The translations under genes and the position numbers were made by a program. From the NCBI RefSeq assembly GCF_003315205.1, contig NZ_QNRR01000002.1, positions 30,783-94,782 on the forward strand: a DNA stretch of 64,000 nucleotides, written 5' to 3'. Below, in pieces: positions 32,519 through 41,138 of this stretch. Position 1 is the stretch's first letter; each line of letters opens with the position of its first letter. The DNA comes from Roseimicrobium gellanilyticum. GTDB lineage: Bacteria; Verrucomicrobiota; Verrucomicrobiia; Verrucomicrobiales; Verrucomicrobiaceae. The notes below the pieces were generated by a model. It saw only the letters and a program-made list of their open reading frames with translations, did not search any database and was not told where the DNA came from.

Positions 32519-35092
32519 ATGAAACGCCACCTGCTATCGCTATTCGGCATCCTCATCGCACATGCTTCGCAAGCCGCGCCACCTGCGGAACCCGCCAATG
32601 CACCGCAGGAAGAACAGGCGCAGGCAGCCACACGAGCCAAGTATCCCCTGGTGCCGCGCCTCACGCAGGACGAGTATGAAGCCACACTCCGGCATTGGCG
32701 CACCAAGCACCCAAAGACATTCACGTTTCAAAAGCGCGACGAGTCACCGGAGGGATTTCCCATTTACCTCGCCAAGGTGACTGATATGAGCGTGCCGGAT
32801 GTGGACAAGCAAGTATGCCTGGTCACCGCGCTGCACTCCGGTCCGGAGCACAGTGGTGCCACCGCCTGCCTTGCCCTCATGGAATGGTTGCTCGGCGATT
32901 CGCCTGAGGCAGCCGAGACGCGCCGCCGCCAGATTGTGCTCTTCATGCCGGTCATCAATCCCATGGCGATGTTTCACACGGACCGCTTCCGGAACTCGAA
33001 AGGAGTAGACCCCTATACTTCTCTTGGACCGCTGGGGAAGAGCCTGGATGTGCGCCACCTGATGCTGATGAATGAGGTGTCCGCCCCGGAGATAGGGGCG
33101 GTGCTCTCGGTGATGGATGAGTATCAGCCGGAGGTGCACGCCGATTTGCACGGCATTGGACTGCAGGAGTACGCGCCGGAGCAGCTCGGCCAGCGACGTC
33201 TGTATCAGGGCCAGATGATGACGGAGGTGACTGGATCCGCCTACTCAAACTTCACGCTCCGTCCCTGGGACTGGCGGGTGACGGAGGCGATGATCACTGC
33301 CGGCCGCGAGGCAGGATTTCCTTCGGACCGTTTCGAGGCAGATGCGCAACGCTCTTTCTCGGGTCCTGAGGTGGCGGCACAGGCGGGCAGATTGTGGAGT
33401 GGACAGCCGCTCTTTTACACATCGCAGTACGGCTACTTCAAATATCACACCATGATACTGGCCATGGAGGTCGCGTGGGAGGAAAGCGCGGTGGCGCGCA
33501 TGCGTGGTCTCTTGCGGTTGGGAAACAAGACGTGGGAAGACGAACGCGCACCCGGCTATCCCGTGCAGCGCATGAAGTCTCTGGTCGGGCATTTCATCAC
33601 CACGTGGGGGCGCAATGCCACGGAGCGACGAGCCAGTCGCGCGGAGCTATGGCCTGCGCAGGAGCACGCGGGCATGGGATTCTTGTACCCGGAAACATGG
33701 GGACGCACCACGCTGGTCTGCGCGACTTCTCCTGAGGCGAAGAAGGCGTTGCAAGGGGACTACAAGACTCTCCCGTCACGCATCGCGCCTCTCATTGGCA
33801 CGGAGCAGGCGGCAGCGCTGGAAACATTCCTCAGCAGCGGACCGGAGATCAAGGTGGCGCTCGATGCCGCCATGACGAAGCAGAGTGCTGAGCCCATTCC
33901 AGAGCTGAAGCACGGCATCGGCTTCCGTCTACGCCTTCCCACCTTGAAGCCCGGTAAGCTCGATGTCCGGTTGAATGGCGTGGCCTTGTCTGAAAGCTCC
34001 GAGGACGGTTATGAAGCCTGGTCCGCAGATGGATGGACCCAGGTCCAGGTCCAGGTGCCACCTGCAAAGGCGGCGGCAAGCAGCCTCTACTTCATCACCT
34101 GTGCCTATCAGCCCGAGGAGAAGCGGGTCACGGGCTGGCTGCCTCCCAAGGAAGTGCGCGAAGACCTGAAGAGCGATGTCGCGCACGAACTCCTGCCAAA
34201 TCTCACTGAGGTCCCCTATGGTGCGCACTTCCGTCAGACACTGGACCTGTGGCAGACAAAGTCACAGAAGCCAGCACCTCTCGTGCTCTACATCCACGGT
34301 GGTGGTTGGAATGCGGGTGACAAAAACGATATCCACCGGCACCTGGATGTAAAACGCCTGCTGGATACGGGCATCTCCGTGGCTTCCGTGAACTATCGAT
34401 TCATTCGTGATGCTCAGGCGGAAAGCGCGCCTCCTCCGGTGCAGCAGCCTGTGCACCCCCCGGTGCAGTGGCCACTGCAAGACGCTGCCCGTGCACTCCA
34501 GCTTCTTAGAAGCAGGGCAGGGGAGTGGGGACTCGATCCACGGCGCATCGGCGCTACCGGTGTATCCGCTGGAGGCTGCACCGCCTTGTGGCTGGGCCTG
34601 CATGATGACCTGGCGAAGTCCGACCCGAAGGATGCCATCGCCCGCGAGTCCACACGCTTGAGCGCTGTCGCGGTGAAGGCGGCGCAGACCACGCTGGATC
34701 CACAGCTCATGCTGGAGTGGATGCCCGGCAGCAACTATGGCGGCCATGCCTTCGGCCTGCAGAAGAAAGGCATGTCGCGTCCCGATGCCTTTCCACCCTT
34801 CCTCAAAGCCCGCACCGAATTGCAGCCACTCATTGATGAATACTCACCCCTGCATCATCTCAGTACTGGGGACCCTCCTTTGCTGTTGTACTATCCCCGG
34901 CAGGCTGAGATTGGCGCCATGGAAAAGGGAAGCCCGCAGAGTGACCCCGCGCACTCCGCCCTCTTCGGTGCACTCATGGTGGAGCCCGCGAAAGCCGCCG
35001 GCGTCCCCTTGCACCTTCTCTATCCTGGAGGTCCGAAGACGGAAGATGATTCCATGGAAGCTTTTCTCATCCGGCACCTGACACCTCGTTGA
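32519..35092 (+). CDS. Secreted M14-type peptidase fused to an alpha/beta hydrolase
   Basis: 857 residues from the ATG at 32519 (MKRHLLSLFGILIAHASQA signal peptide). Residues about 45-330 look like an M14 zinc carboxypeptidase: VTALHSGPEHSGATA holds candidate metal ligands, MPVINPMAMFHTDRFRNSKGVDPY gives the substrate Arg region and EVHADLHG the third His. The His-to-Glu spacing (HSGPE) is one residue longer than the usual HxxE. Residues about 575-857 form an alpha/beta hydrolase with the oxyanion motif YIHGGGWNAG and nucleophile GVSAGGCTA (GxSxG). The fusion suggests coupled cleavage of peptides and ester- or amide-linked groups outside the cell (inference). Confidence 0.82.
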   Translation: MKRHLLSLFGILIAHASQAAPPAEPANAPQEEQAQAATRAKYPLVPRLTQDEYEATLRHWRTKHPKTFTFQKRDESPEGFPIYLAKVTDMSVPDVDKQVCLVTALHSGPEHSGATACLALMEWLLGDSPEAAETRRRQIVLFMPVINPMAMFHTDRFRNSKGVDPYTSLGPLGKSLDVRHLMLMNEVSAPEIGAVLSVMDEYQPEVHADLHGIGLQEYAPEQLGQRRLYQGQMMTEVTGSAYSNFTLRPWDWRVTEAMITAGREAGFPSDRFEADAQRSFSGPEVAAQAGRLWSGQPLFYTSQYGYFKYHTMILAMEVAWEESAVARMRGLLRLGNKTWEDERAPGYPVQRMKSLVGHFITTWGRNATERRASRAELWPAQEHAGMGFLYPETWGRTTLVCATSPEAKKALQGDYKTLPSRIAPLIGTEQAAALETFLSSGPEIKVALDAAMTKQSAEPIPELKHGIGFRLRLPTLKPGKLDVRLNGVALSESSEDGYEAWSADGWTQVQVQVPPAKAAASSLYFITCAYQPEEKRVTGWLPPKEVREDLKSDVAHELLPNLTEVPYGAHFRQTLDLWQTKSQKPAPLVLYIHGGGWNAGDKNDIHRHLDVKRLLDTGISVASVNYRFIRDAQAESAPPPVQQPVHPPVQWPLQDAARALQLLRSRAGEWGLDPRRIGATGVSAGGCTALWLGLHDDLAKSDPKDAIARESTRLSAVAVKAAQTTLDPQLMLEWMPGSNYGGHAFGLQKKGMSRPDAFPPFLKARTELQPLIDEYSPLHHLSTGDPPLLLYYPRQAEIGAMEKGSPQSDPAHSALFGALMVEPAKAAGVPLHLLYPGGPKTEDDSMEAFLIRHLTPR

Positions 35093-35101
35093 GCGAAACA
35101 G

Positions 35102-36124
35102 CTATTCCACCACCAGCGCCATCTTCCCAATGGTCGTGCCGCTTTCCTGCCGCTGGTGCGCCCTGCGCAGGTTCTCCGCCGTCAGCGGGCCAAGCGTCTC
35201 GCGATGCGTCGTGGTGAGAATGCCCTGGTCCATCAGCACCGCCACACGAGTCAGCAGGCGATGCTGCTCCTCCATGTCGGCTGTCTTGTACATGGGGCGG
35301 GCGAACATGAATTCCCAGTGGAAGGAGGCGCACTTTGGCTTGAGCAGGGCGAGATTGAGCGGTTCGCGATTATCCACAATGGCGCAAATCTTCCCCTGCG
35401 GGCGAATCGCCTCCGCCATGCCAGCCCAGTAGGTGTCCACATCTGCGCAGTTGTAGATCCCATCCACTTCTCCCACACCAATCTCCTTGAGCTGGGCGAG
35501 CAGGGGTTTCTGGTGATTGATGACATGCTGGGCACCCATCTCCCGGCACCATGCAGCGGAGTTTTCCCGTGAGGCCGTAGCCACAACGGTGAGCCCCGCC
35601 ACACGCGCGGCGAGCTGGATGGCGATGGAACCCACCCCACCCGCGCCGCCGATGATGAGCACACTCTTGCCTTCATTCAGCTTCGGGTGATCCGCATTGA
35701 ATCCCATGCGGTCAAAGAGGCCCTCCCACGCAGTGATGGTCGTGAGCGGCATGGAGGCAGCTTTGGGAAAATCCAGGTGCCGCGGCTTGTGCGCGACGAT
35801 GCGCTCATCCACGCTCTGGTACTGCGCATTGCAGCCATCGCGGGTGACATCACCGGCGTACCACACTTCATCGCCCGCCTTGAAGCGGGTGACCCCGTCG
35901 CCTACAGCCTCCACCACACCGGCGGCGTCCCAGCCAAGGATGGCTGGCTTGGTGGCATCGGGCGCGCGACGCTTGCGCACCTTGGTATCGATGGGATTCA
36001 GCGCCACCGCTCGCACTCGTACCAGCAGATCACGCGGCCCCGGCGTTGGCGTCGGGAGTTCGAGCTCCGTGAAGCACTTGGGATCATCGAGAGGCAGGGC
36101 TTGGGTGAGGGCGATGGCTTTCAT
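35102..36124 (-). CDS. Quinone oxidoreductase-like zinc-type alcohol dehydrogenase family protein
   Basis: 340 residues from the ATG at 36124 (MKAIALTQALPLDDP). The GroES-like N-terminal half has LLVRVRAVALNPIDTKVRKR and LGWDAAGVVEAVG; the Rossmann half has VLIIGGAGGVGSIAIQLAA (GGAGGVGS NADPH site). Catalytic-zinc Cys and His ligands are lacking, so it belongs to the zinc-free quinone-reductase-like MDR branch (ZADH/adh_fam_1). It probably reduces quinones or enones with NADPH in the cytoplasm. It converges with the M14 fusion gene (9-bp gap) and lies downstream of the GFA-family gene on the same strand. Confidence 0.88.
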   Translation of the reverse strand: MKAIALTQALPLDDPKCFTELELPTPTPGPRDLLVRVRAVALNPIDTKVRKRRAPDATKPAILGWDAAGVVEAVGDGVTRFKAGDEVWYAGDVTRDGCNAQYQSVDERIVAHKPRHLDFPKAASMPLTTITAWEGLFDRMGFNADHPKLNEGKSVLIIGGAGGVGSIAIQLAARVAGLTVVATASRENSAAWCREMGAQHVINHQKPLLAQLKEIGVGEVDGIYNCADVDTYWAGMAEAIRPQGKICAIVDNREPLNLALLKPKCASFHWEFMFARPMYKTADMEEQHRLLTRVAVLMDQGILTTTHRETLGPLTAENLRRAHQRQESGTTIGKMALVVE

Positions 36125-36167
36125 GAGTCTGAGAATAGTGGAATACGATTGCCCAAGGGGAATCGAT

Positions 36168-36584
36168 TCACGGCTTGGTATGGCTGGATCGCTCGCGCGG
36201 ATAGGCGGGCAGCCCATCACTCACATGCACCCACGGCAGCCTATCTTCTACCCACGTGTGATCCGCCGGCGTGAGGAATTCTGGATTGTCCAGGCTGCAC
36301 ACCGTCACATCCACCTCGGTCGCCTGTGCGGAAGAAAGAAACGTGAGAGGTGTGCCGCACTCGGGGCAGAAGCTGCGGATGCGTCCTGCCCAATGAATTT
36401 CTTTTGGCGAGCCCTGAATGTAGTGGAAGTCATCGATGCCGAAGGACACCCACGTGACCATCGGCGCAGCATTCGCACGACGACAGTCCAGGCAGTGGCA
36501 GTGGCTCACATTGTACGGCGTGCCGGTGCCTTCATAACGAATCGCGCCACAAAGACAACCGCCAGTGCAGGATGAGGTGCTCAT
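36168..36584 (-). CDS. GFA-family (glutathione-dependent formaldehyde-activating enzyme-like) zinc protein
   Basis: 138 residues. Zinc-site cysteines fit the family: CTGGCLCGAIRYEG at the N-terminus (C-x-C-G), CHCLDCRRANAA at about 29-40 and FCPECGTPL in the middle. The family was first linked to formaldehyde-glutathione adduct formation, but most bacterial members have no proven role and are simply small zinc proteins of the GFA/CENP-V fold. It is 43 bp upstream of the quinone-reductase-like gene and probably co-transcribed with it. Confidence 0.88.
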   Translation of the reverse strand: MSTSSCTGGCLCGAIRYEGTGTPYNVSHCHCLDCRRANAAPMVTWVSFGIDDFHYIQGSPKEIHWAGRIRSFCPECGTPLTFLSSAQATEVDVTVCSLDNPEFLTPADHTWVEDRLPWVHVSDGLPAYPRERSSHTKP

Positions 36585-36639
36585 GGAGGTGACCTATAGC
36601 ACGCGCATAGGAAACGGGTAGTGAACGTCGCCACTGCAA

Positions 36640-36778
36640 GGAGGTTGGGTCTTCTGACCCGACAGTGGGCGTTGGGTCTTCCGACCTGACAGCAATTGAC
36701 ATCCAACAGCGGGAGCGCTGTGTCCCCGTCGGACTGGAAAGTCCAACGACCGCTGTCAGGGCAGAAGCCCTAACCTCC
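36640..36778. repeat. Inverted-repeat element with 26-bp imperfect arms
   Basis: The left arm 36640-36665 (GGAGGTTGGGTCTTCTGACC, continuing CGACAG) pairs imperfectly with 36753-36778. Two smaller hairpins lie inside. The GGGTCTTCTGACCCGACAG core resembles the inner arms of the element at 27161, so these may be one family. Confidence 0.7.
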
Positions 36779-36793
36779 TATCCTGAAGTGTGA

Positions 36794-37597
36794 CTACTCC
36801 TCCAGTCGCACCGGATTCGTCAGCTCGCCGATGCCCTCAATGGAGATTGTCACGCTGTCACCCGGCTGCAGCCAACGCGGCGGCTTGCGCGCCATGCCCA
36901 CGCCATGTGGCGTGCCGGTAAGGATGACCGTGCCGGGGAGCAACGTGGTGCTGCCGCTGAGGAATTCAATCAGCGTGGGCACGTCGAAGATCATGTCGCT
37001 CGTGTTCCAGTCCTGCAGCACCTCGCCATTCACGATGGTCTTGATCTGCAGCGCATTCGGATTCGGAATTTCATCCGGGGTCACGATGCACGGGCCTAGC
37101 GGGCAGAAGGTGTCAAAGGTTTTTCCACGGCACCACTGGCTGCCACCCCAATCCTTCTGCCAGTCACGCGCGCTCACGTCATTCGCGCAGGTGTAGCCCA
37201 GCACATAGCTCAGCGCATCCGCCTTGCTCACGTTCTTGCATGTCCTGCCAATCACCACCGCCAGCTCGCACTCATAGTCCACCTGACTGCTCGCGAGCTT
37301 GGTGGGGAGATCGATGGGATCGCCGGGGTGCTGCAGAGCGCTCACCGCCTTGTGGAAGAGTACGGGATGCTGCGGGATGGGGGCATTGCTCTCCGCGGCG
37401 TGATGGCGGTAGTTCAGTCCAATGCAGGGGATGCTCACCGGTGCGATGGGAGCCAGCAGCTTTTTTACATCGGCTTTTGTCTTGGAGTCGCGATGCTCGC
37501 CAAACACTTCTCCTTCGAGAAGGGTGATGCTGCCATCATCATGGAGCACGCCGAAACGGATCAGATCGAGGGGGTCTAGAAAGCGGACGATTTTCAC
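36794..37597 (-). CDS. Fumarylacetoacetate hydrolase (FAH) family protein
   Basis: 267 residues from a GTG at 37597 (first residues KIVRFLDPLDLIRFG). The longer frame to 37660 begins with an unconserved leader. FAH-core motifs are visible: IPCIGLNYRHHAAESN, the metal-binding Glu pair in VDYECELAVVIG, GYTCANDVSARDWQ, and LLPGTVILTGTPHGVG near the end. Members hydrolyse or isomerise acylpyruvates and related catabolic intermediates. The partner pathway is not visible here, so the substrate is undefined. It is cytoplasmic. Confidence 0.9.
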   Translation of the reverse strand: MKIVRFLDPLDLIRFGVLHDDGSITLLEGEVFGEHRDSKTKADVKKLLAPIAPVSIPCIGLNYRHHAAESNAPIPQHPVLFHKAVSALQHPGDPIDLPTKLASSQVDYECELAVVIGRTCKNVSKADALSYVLGYTCANDVSARDWQKDWGGSQWCRGKTFDTFCPLGPCIVTPDEIPNPNALQIKTIVNGEVLQDWNTSDMIFDVPTLIEFLSGSTTLLPGTVILTGTPHGVGMARKPPRWLQPGDSVTISIEGIGELTNPVRLEE

Positions 37598-37722
37598 AGG
37601 TAAAAGATAAGGTGAAGTTGAGGATTGCGGTGCGGCAGTTGTCGCCCAAGACACACCCACCTGGCAAGTGATTAGCGAATCTTATGGCATACAACGCCTG
37701 ACCTTCGGCGCATACCACTACC

Positions 37723-38337
37723 ATGAAAGCCCACCCTTCATCCATGAATGAAATGGCGCGTGGTCTTGCACTTTTGTGCTGCACGATCGCCGCCGCTACG
37801 CTGTCATCTTGCGCGAGCAATACAGGCAGCCAGGGAAAGCCTCCCGTCGCAAATGCCACCCCGCAGCCGACCCTCTATGAGTGGCATGGCACCACGGATG
37901 CGTCCGGTCCCACCAAGGTCCGCATCGCCCTTAGTGAACAGAAAGCCTATATCTACAAGGGGGACGAGCCTGCCGGCTGGACCTATGTCGCCTCTGGCCG
38001 CAGTGCCTACCCCACACCCCGGGGAACGTTTCGCGTGAGCGAGAAGAAGGTGGAGAAGAACTCGTCCAAGTATGGCATCATCGTGGATGGCGAGGGGAAC
38101 GTGGTCGACTCCGATGCCACCTTGGGCGTGGATCGCATCCCTCCCGGCTGCCGTTTCGTCGGTGCGTCCATGCCCTACTGGATGAGACTCACGGGAAATG
38201 GCATCGGCATGCACGCAGGGAATATCCCGAATCCCGGCTCACCCGCCTCCCACGGATGCATCCGGCTGCCTCGCGAAATGGCAGCCACGCTCTATGACGT
38301 GGTGGATGTGGGTACGGTGGTGACTGTCAGCAACTAG
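37723..38337 (+). CDS. Lipoprotein L,D-transpeptidase (YkuD domain)
   Basis: 204 residues. A lipoprotein signal peptide ends in the lipobox LSSC (Cys near residue 30), so the protein should be anchored in a membrane as a lipoprotein. The YkuD catalytic domain follows: KVRIALSEQKAYIYKGDE at its start, and the active-site signature IGMHAGNIPNPGSPASHGCI with the catalytic Cys in SHGCIRLP. It forms 3-3 cross-links in peptidoglycan or attaches proteins to it. It converges on the VWA operon. CCCAC/GTGGG just after the stop (38343-38356) could be a weak shared terminator hairpin. Confidence 0.93.
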   Translation: MKAHPSSMNEMARGLALLCCTIAAATLSSCASNTGSQGKPPVANATPQPTLYEWHGTTDASGPTKVRIALSEQKAYIYKGDEPAGWTYVASGRSAYPTPRGTFRVSEKKVEKNSSKYGIIVDGEGNVVDSDATLGVDRIPPGCRFVGASMPYWMRLTGNGIGMHAGNIPNPGSPASHGCIRLPREMAATLYDVVDVGTVVTVSN

Positions 38338-38361
38338 CCAGCCCCACGATTGTGGGAGCTG

Positions 38362-39330
38362 TTACCACGGCGTAAACCGCAGCCCGAAGAGCGCGAGCAC
38401 TCCCAGTGCCAGCGCTCCGATGGCAGCGGGGAAGAAGGGCCGGTAGTGGTCCGCCACCTGCGGCTTCTTCTCCAGCACCACGACCTTCTTCATCTGGTCG
38501 ATGCGGTCGAAGACCATCTTCAGTGCCTCCGGTGTGGCCGCGTTGAAGACTTCACCTCCCGTCGCGCGTACGATGCCCACGAGCGCAGGCTCCACGGGCT
38601 CATTCGTCATGAGAATGCCGAAGACCGTGATGCCCTGCTCCTGCAGCTTCGCGATGATGGGCGCATCCAGTGGTGGTTTGATGTCGCTGCTCTCACCATC
38701 CGTGATGAGGATGATCATGCGGTCCCCCGTGGGACGCTGCGCCAGCAGCTCGGTCGCACCCATGAGCGCCTTGCCGATGTACGTGATGCCCCACAGCTCA
38801 TCCGGCAATCCATGCCGGCCCATCGACGGTGGATCGAGCTTCGGGTTGTTCGGCTGGATGAAGGGACGCGCGAGCGCAAACGAGTGTGTATCCAGCGTGA
38901 GCGGCAGCCAGTGGATGAAGTGCCTTGAGAAGATGGTGAGGCCGAAGGCATCACCCTGCCGGTAGTTGGTGAACTGCAGGATGGCATCCATCGCTGAGTC
39001 GAATCGACGGTGCCGTCCATTCTCCTGCGAGCCGTGGTTCTCCGCCATGCTGCCGGAGGTATCCAGCACGATCTGCACGTTGTTGAGCTGACGCTCTACT
39101 TCCGGCGGCAGGAAGGTGATGGGATGTGCCAGGAAGATGATGCCGATGGCGAGCAGCACCGAGGGCAGGCAGTTCGCGCACAGCACGAAGAAGCGCAGGA
39201 TGAGACCGCGCCGCTGTGTCCCATGGTCAAACGGCACCGCAATCGGCTGCCCGCGCCGCACCCACTCCCAAAAAGCGAGGATGACCGGAATCGCCAGCAA
39301 GGCGAGCCACTGGGGATGAAGAAACGTCAT
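38362..39330 (-). CDS. VWA-domain membrane protein (BatA-like)
   Basis: 322 residues. Membrane segments lie at about 7-22 and 50-72 (FFVLCANCLPSVLLAIGIIF), with a third near the C-terminus (FPAAIGALALGVLALFGL). The VWA domain between them has the MIDAS motif DTSGSM (about residue 90) and the later ILITDGESS. This matches BatA/BatB-type proteins of aerotolerance clusters. It is the last gene of the nine-gene operon. Its ATG overlaps the stop of the preceding gene by 4 bp (ATGA), a sign of coupled translation. Confidence 0.9.
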   Translation of the reverse strand: MTFLHPQWLALLAIPVILAFWEWVRRGQPIAVPFDHGTQRRGLILRFFVLCANCLPSVLLAIGIIFLAHPITFLPPEVERQLNNVQIVLDTSGSMAENHGSQENGRHRRFDSAMDAILQFTNYRQGDAFGLTIFSRHFIHWLPLTLDTHSFALARPFIQPNNPKLDPPSMGRHGLPDELWGITYIGKALMGATELLAQRPTGDRMIILITDGESSDIKPPLDAPIIAKLQEQGITVFGILMTNEPVEPALVGIVRATGGEVFNAATPEALKMVFDRIDQMKKVVVLEKKPQVADHYRPFFPAAIGALALGVLALFGLRFTPW

Positions 39331-40172
39331 GGCGTGGCGAATGGTTTGAGCAGCGCGGTGATGTCCTCACGTCGCACGCTGGTGGTGGGGCGGTGCAGCC
39401 ATTCCTGCAGGTCACGAAGCACCTTGCCCGTCTTGTCACTCTGGCTGATGGCTCCGAAGGCGGAATACATGGAGACATCTCCGAGCGCGAGGTCTTCACG
39501 CCAGCGACGCAGCAGCAGCATCTCCATCTTCGCCTTCCCCTCGGCATCGAGGGTGCCCGCTTCGATTTGCTGCAGGTACGCGCGCAGCATCTCTGCAAAC
39601 GTGGGACCCGGCGGTGCGGGCGGTGGTGGAGCCACCTTCTTCGGCCGGCGGAAGAAGATGAGCATCAGCAGCCAGAGAATCCAGAAGACACCCAACCCCG
39701 CGAGCGTGGCATAGTAGTGCCCGCCCACATCCACGCGCACCTCTTCGGTTTCTTGAATGCGAGAGTCGAGATTCTTGGAGAGCTTGGGGTCACCGTGGAA
39801 CTTGAAGGAAGGCAGTCCATCCAGCTTGCTGCCATTCTCCGCGACGAGGTAGTCCTTCAGGTCAAAGGTGCCCTCGCGATTCACGATGTAGCGCACATCA
39901 TACACACGTGTGCCATCCTGCTCCGTCATGCGGGCGATGCGCATATTCACCGCCACACCCCACTTGTACGGCGTGACCGTCAGCTTGGGTCCACTGTAGG
40001 TCACGATGGCCGCTTGCTCCACGCCCAGCGGCACATTCATGGAGTGCTCTTCCTTCTTGAACAAGAGCATCCCACCCACCACCGCCGCCAGCAGGGCAAA
40101 GATGATCCACACCGGAAAGCGGGTGCGCTTCTTTTCCTCTGCGGGGATTTCGTCCTGGAGTTCAGTGCTCAT
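39327..40172 (-). CDS. Membrane protein of MoxR/VWA operon (DUF4381-like position)
   Basis: 281 residues. An N-terminal transmembrane helix follows the basic KKRTR (about 20-38, FPVWIIFALLAAVVGGMLLF), and a second one lies near 152-170 (YYATLAGLGVFWILWLLMLIFF). The periplasmic middle (about 40-150) and the cytoplasmic C-terminus with a PPPPAPPG linker match the architecture of DUF4381-type companions of DUF58 proteins. I rely on position more than on motif. It sits 6 bp after the DUF58 gene. Confidence 0.75.
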   Translation of the reverse strand: MSTELQDEIPAEEKKRTRFPVWIIFALLAAVVGGMLLFKKEEHSMNVPLGVEQAAIVTYSGPKLTVTPYKWGVAVNMRIARMTEQDGTRVYDVRYIVNREGTFDLKDYLVAENGSKLDGLPSFKFHGDPKLSKNLDSRIQETEEVRVDVGGHYYATLAGLGVFWILWLLMLIFFRRPKKVAPPPPAPPGPTFAEMLRAYLQQIEAGTLDAEGKAKMEMLLLRRWREDLALGDVSMYSAFGAISQSDKTGKVLRDLQEWLHRPTTSVRREDITALLKPFATP

Positions 40173-40178
40173 GGTTCG

Positions 40179-41042
40179 TTATCTGCCGCCCGCAGCGCCG
40201 AAGCCGCGGCTCTTCAGGAAGTGACGCAGCTTGCCGAGGATGGGCTGGTCCGTGAGCAGGTGCAAGTAGTCGATGCCGAAACGCGTGAGCTCACCCTTCC
40301 AGCTCTCCGCGTTGATCCACTGGCGGCGTCCATGCCCGGTGAAAGCGCGGCCTGACTCCGCCTCCACCCCGCGGAAGATGCCCGTGCCCTTCATGCGCAG
40401 CTCAGCCGGGTCCTGCAGGTGCAGCACCACGCACTCATGCTCCTGCGAGAGCACCTGCAGCGCCGCGAGCGCCTCGGGGTCATGCAGGTCACTCAGCACA
40501 ATGATCATCGTGCGGCGCTTCAGCGAGGGAGCCACTTCACGCGCGCGAGCTGCGAGCGAAGTCTCCTCCAGGAAATCGTGATGCCGCAACTGGTGTGACC
40601 ACTCAAGCACGACATTGCGCGAGAGGGTGGGGCGCACATGCAACTCACGCGCACCACAGCCCAGCAGGCCCACCGGTGTCATGTTCGCCTGCGCCGCGAG
40701 CGCGATGCCCGTGGCAATGCGCACCGCCCACGCATACTTGCTCAGCTCCTGCGAACTCACACACATGGACGCAGAGGTATCCAGCAGCAGGTAGAGCGGA
40801 ATCTGCTTTGGCTCCTGGAACTCCTTGATGAAAAGTTTGTCCGACCTCGCCGAGACCTTCCAGTCGATGAACTTCACCGGGTCCCCCGGCACATACACGC
40901 GCGACTGCGCAAACTCCAACCCCGCCCCATGAAACACCGAATCCTCCTGCCCAAAGTTCAGACTGTTCGCCAGTTGCTTCACGGCAACCTCGAACTGCCG
41001 GGCATCGACCGGGTCCTGGTGAAGTTTGACTTTGCGTCGCAT
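40179..41042 (-). CDS. DUF58 domain protein
   Basis: 287 residues. The DUF58 signature is GDPVKFIDWKVSARSDKLFIKEF (about 55-75), followed by a VWA-like strand with LLLDTSASM and the later IIVLSDLHDPEAL. DUF58 proteins are constant partners of MoxR AAA+ ATPases and are thought to be clients or adaptors of that chaperone. It is cytoplasmic. It follows moxR after a 96-bp gap that holds a short REP-type palindrome at 41105-41119. Confidence 0.92.
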   Translation of the reverse strand: MRRKVKLHQDPVDARQFEVAVKQLANSLNFGQEDSVFHGAGLEFAQSRVYVPGDPVKFIDWKVSARSDKLFIKEFQEPKQIPLYLLLDTSASMCVSSQELSKYAWAVRIATGIALAAQANMTPVGLLGCGARELHVRPTLSRNVVLEWSHQLRHHDFLEETSLAARAREVAPSLKRRTMIIVLSDLHDPEALAALQVLSQEHECVVLHLQDPAELRMKGTGIFRGVEAESGRAFTGHGRRQWINAESWKGELTRFGIDYLHLLTDQPILGKLRHFLKSRGFGAAGGR

Positions 41043-41104
41043 GATTGGGGTGAGGAGTCGTGTGGCGGGTGGGTGGTGCGACTAGTTGTCCGTGCTGCCG
41101 TTCC

Positions 41105-41119
41105 TACGCCTTCGGCGTA
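41105..41119. repeat. Isolated REP-type palindrome inside the MoxR operon
   Basis: TACGCCTTCGGCGTA is identical to the terminal palindrome of the RAYT-linked repeat units. It lies in the largest gap of the operon (between moxR and DUF58 genes) and could affect mRNA stability. Confidence 0.7.
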
Positions 41120-41138
41120 CATGAGGATGAAGCTGAAG

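Noticed and set aside
37688..37712. Possible further REP unit (CAACGCCTGACCTTCGGCGC)
   Set aside because: Only a short, interrupted similarity to the terminal palindrome; too weak to call.
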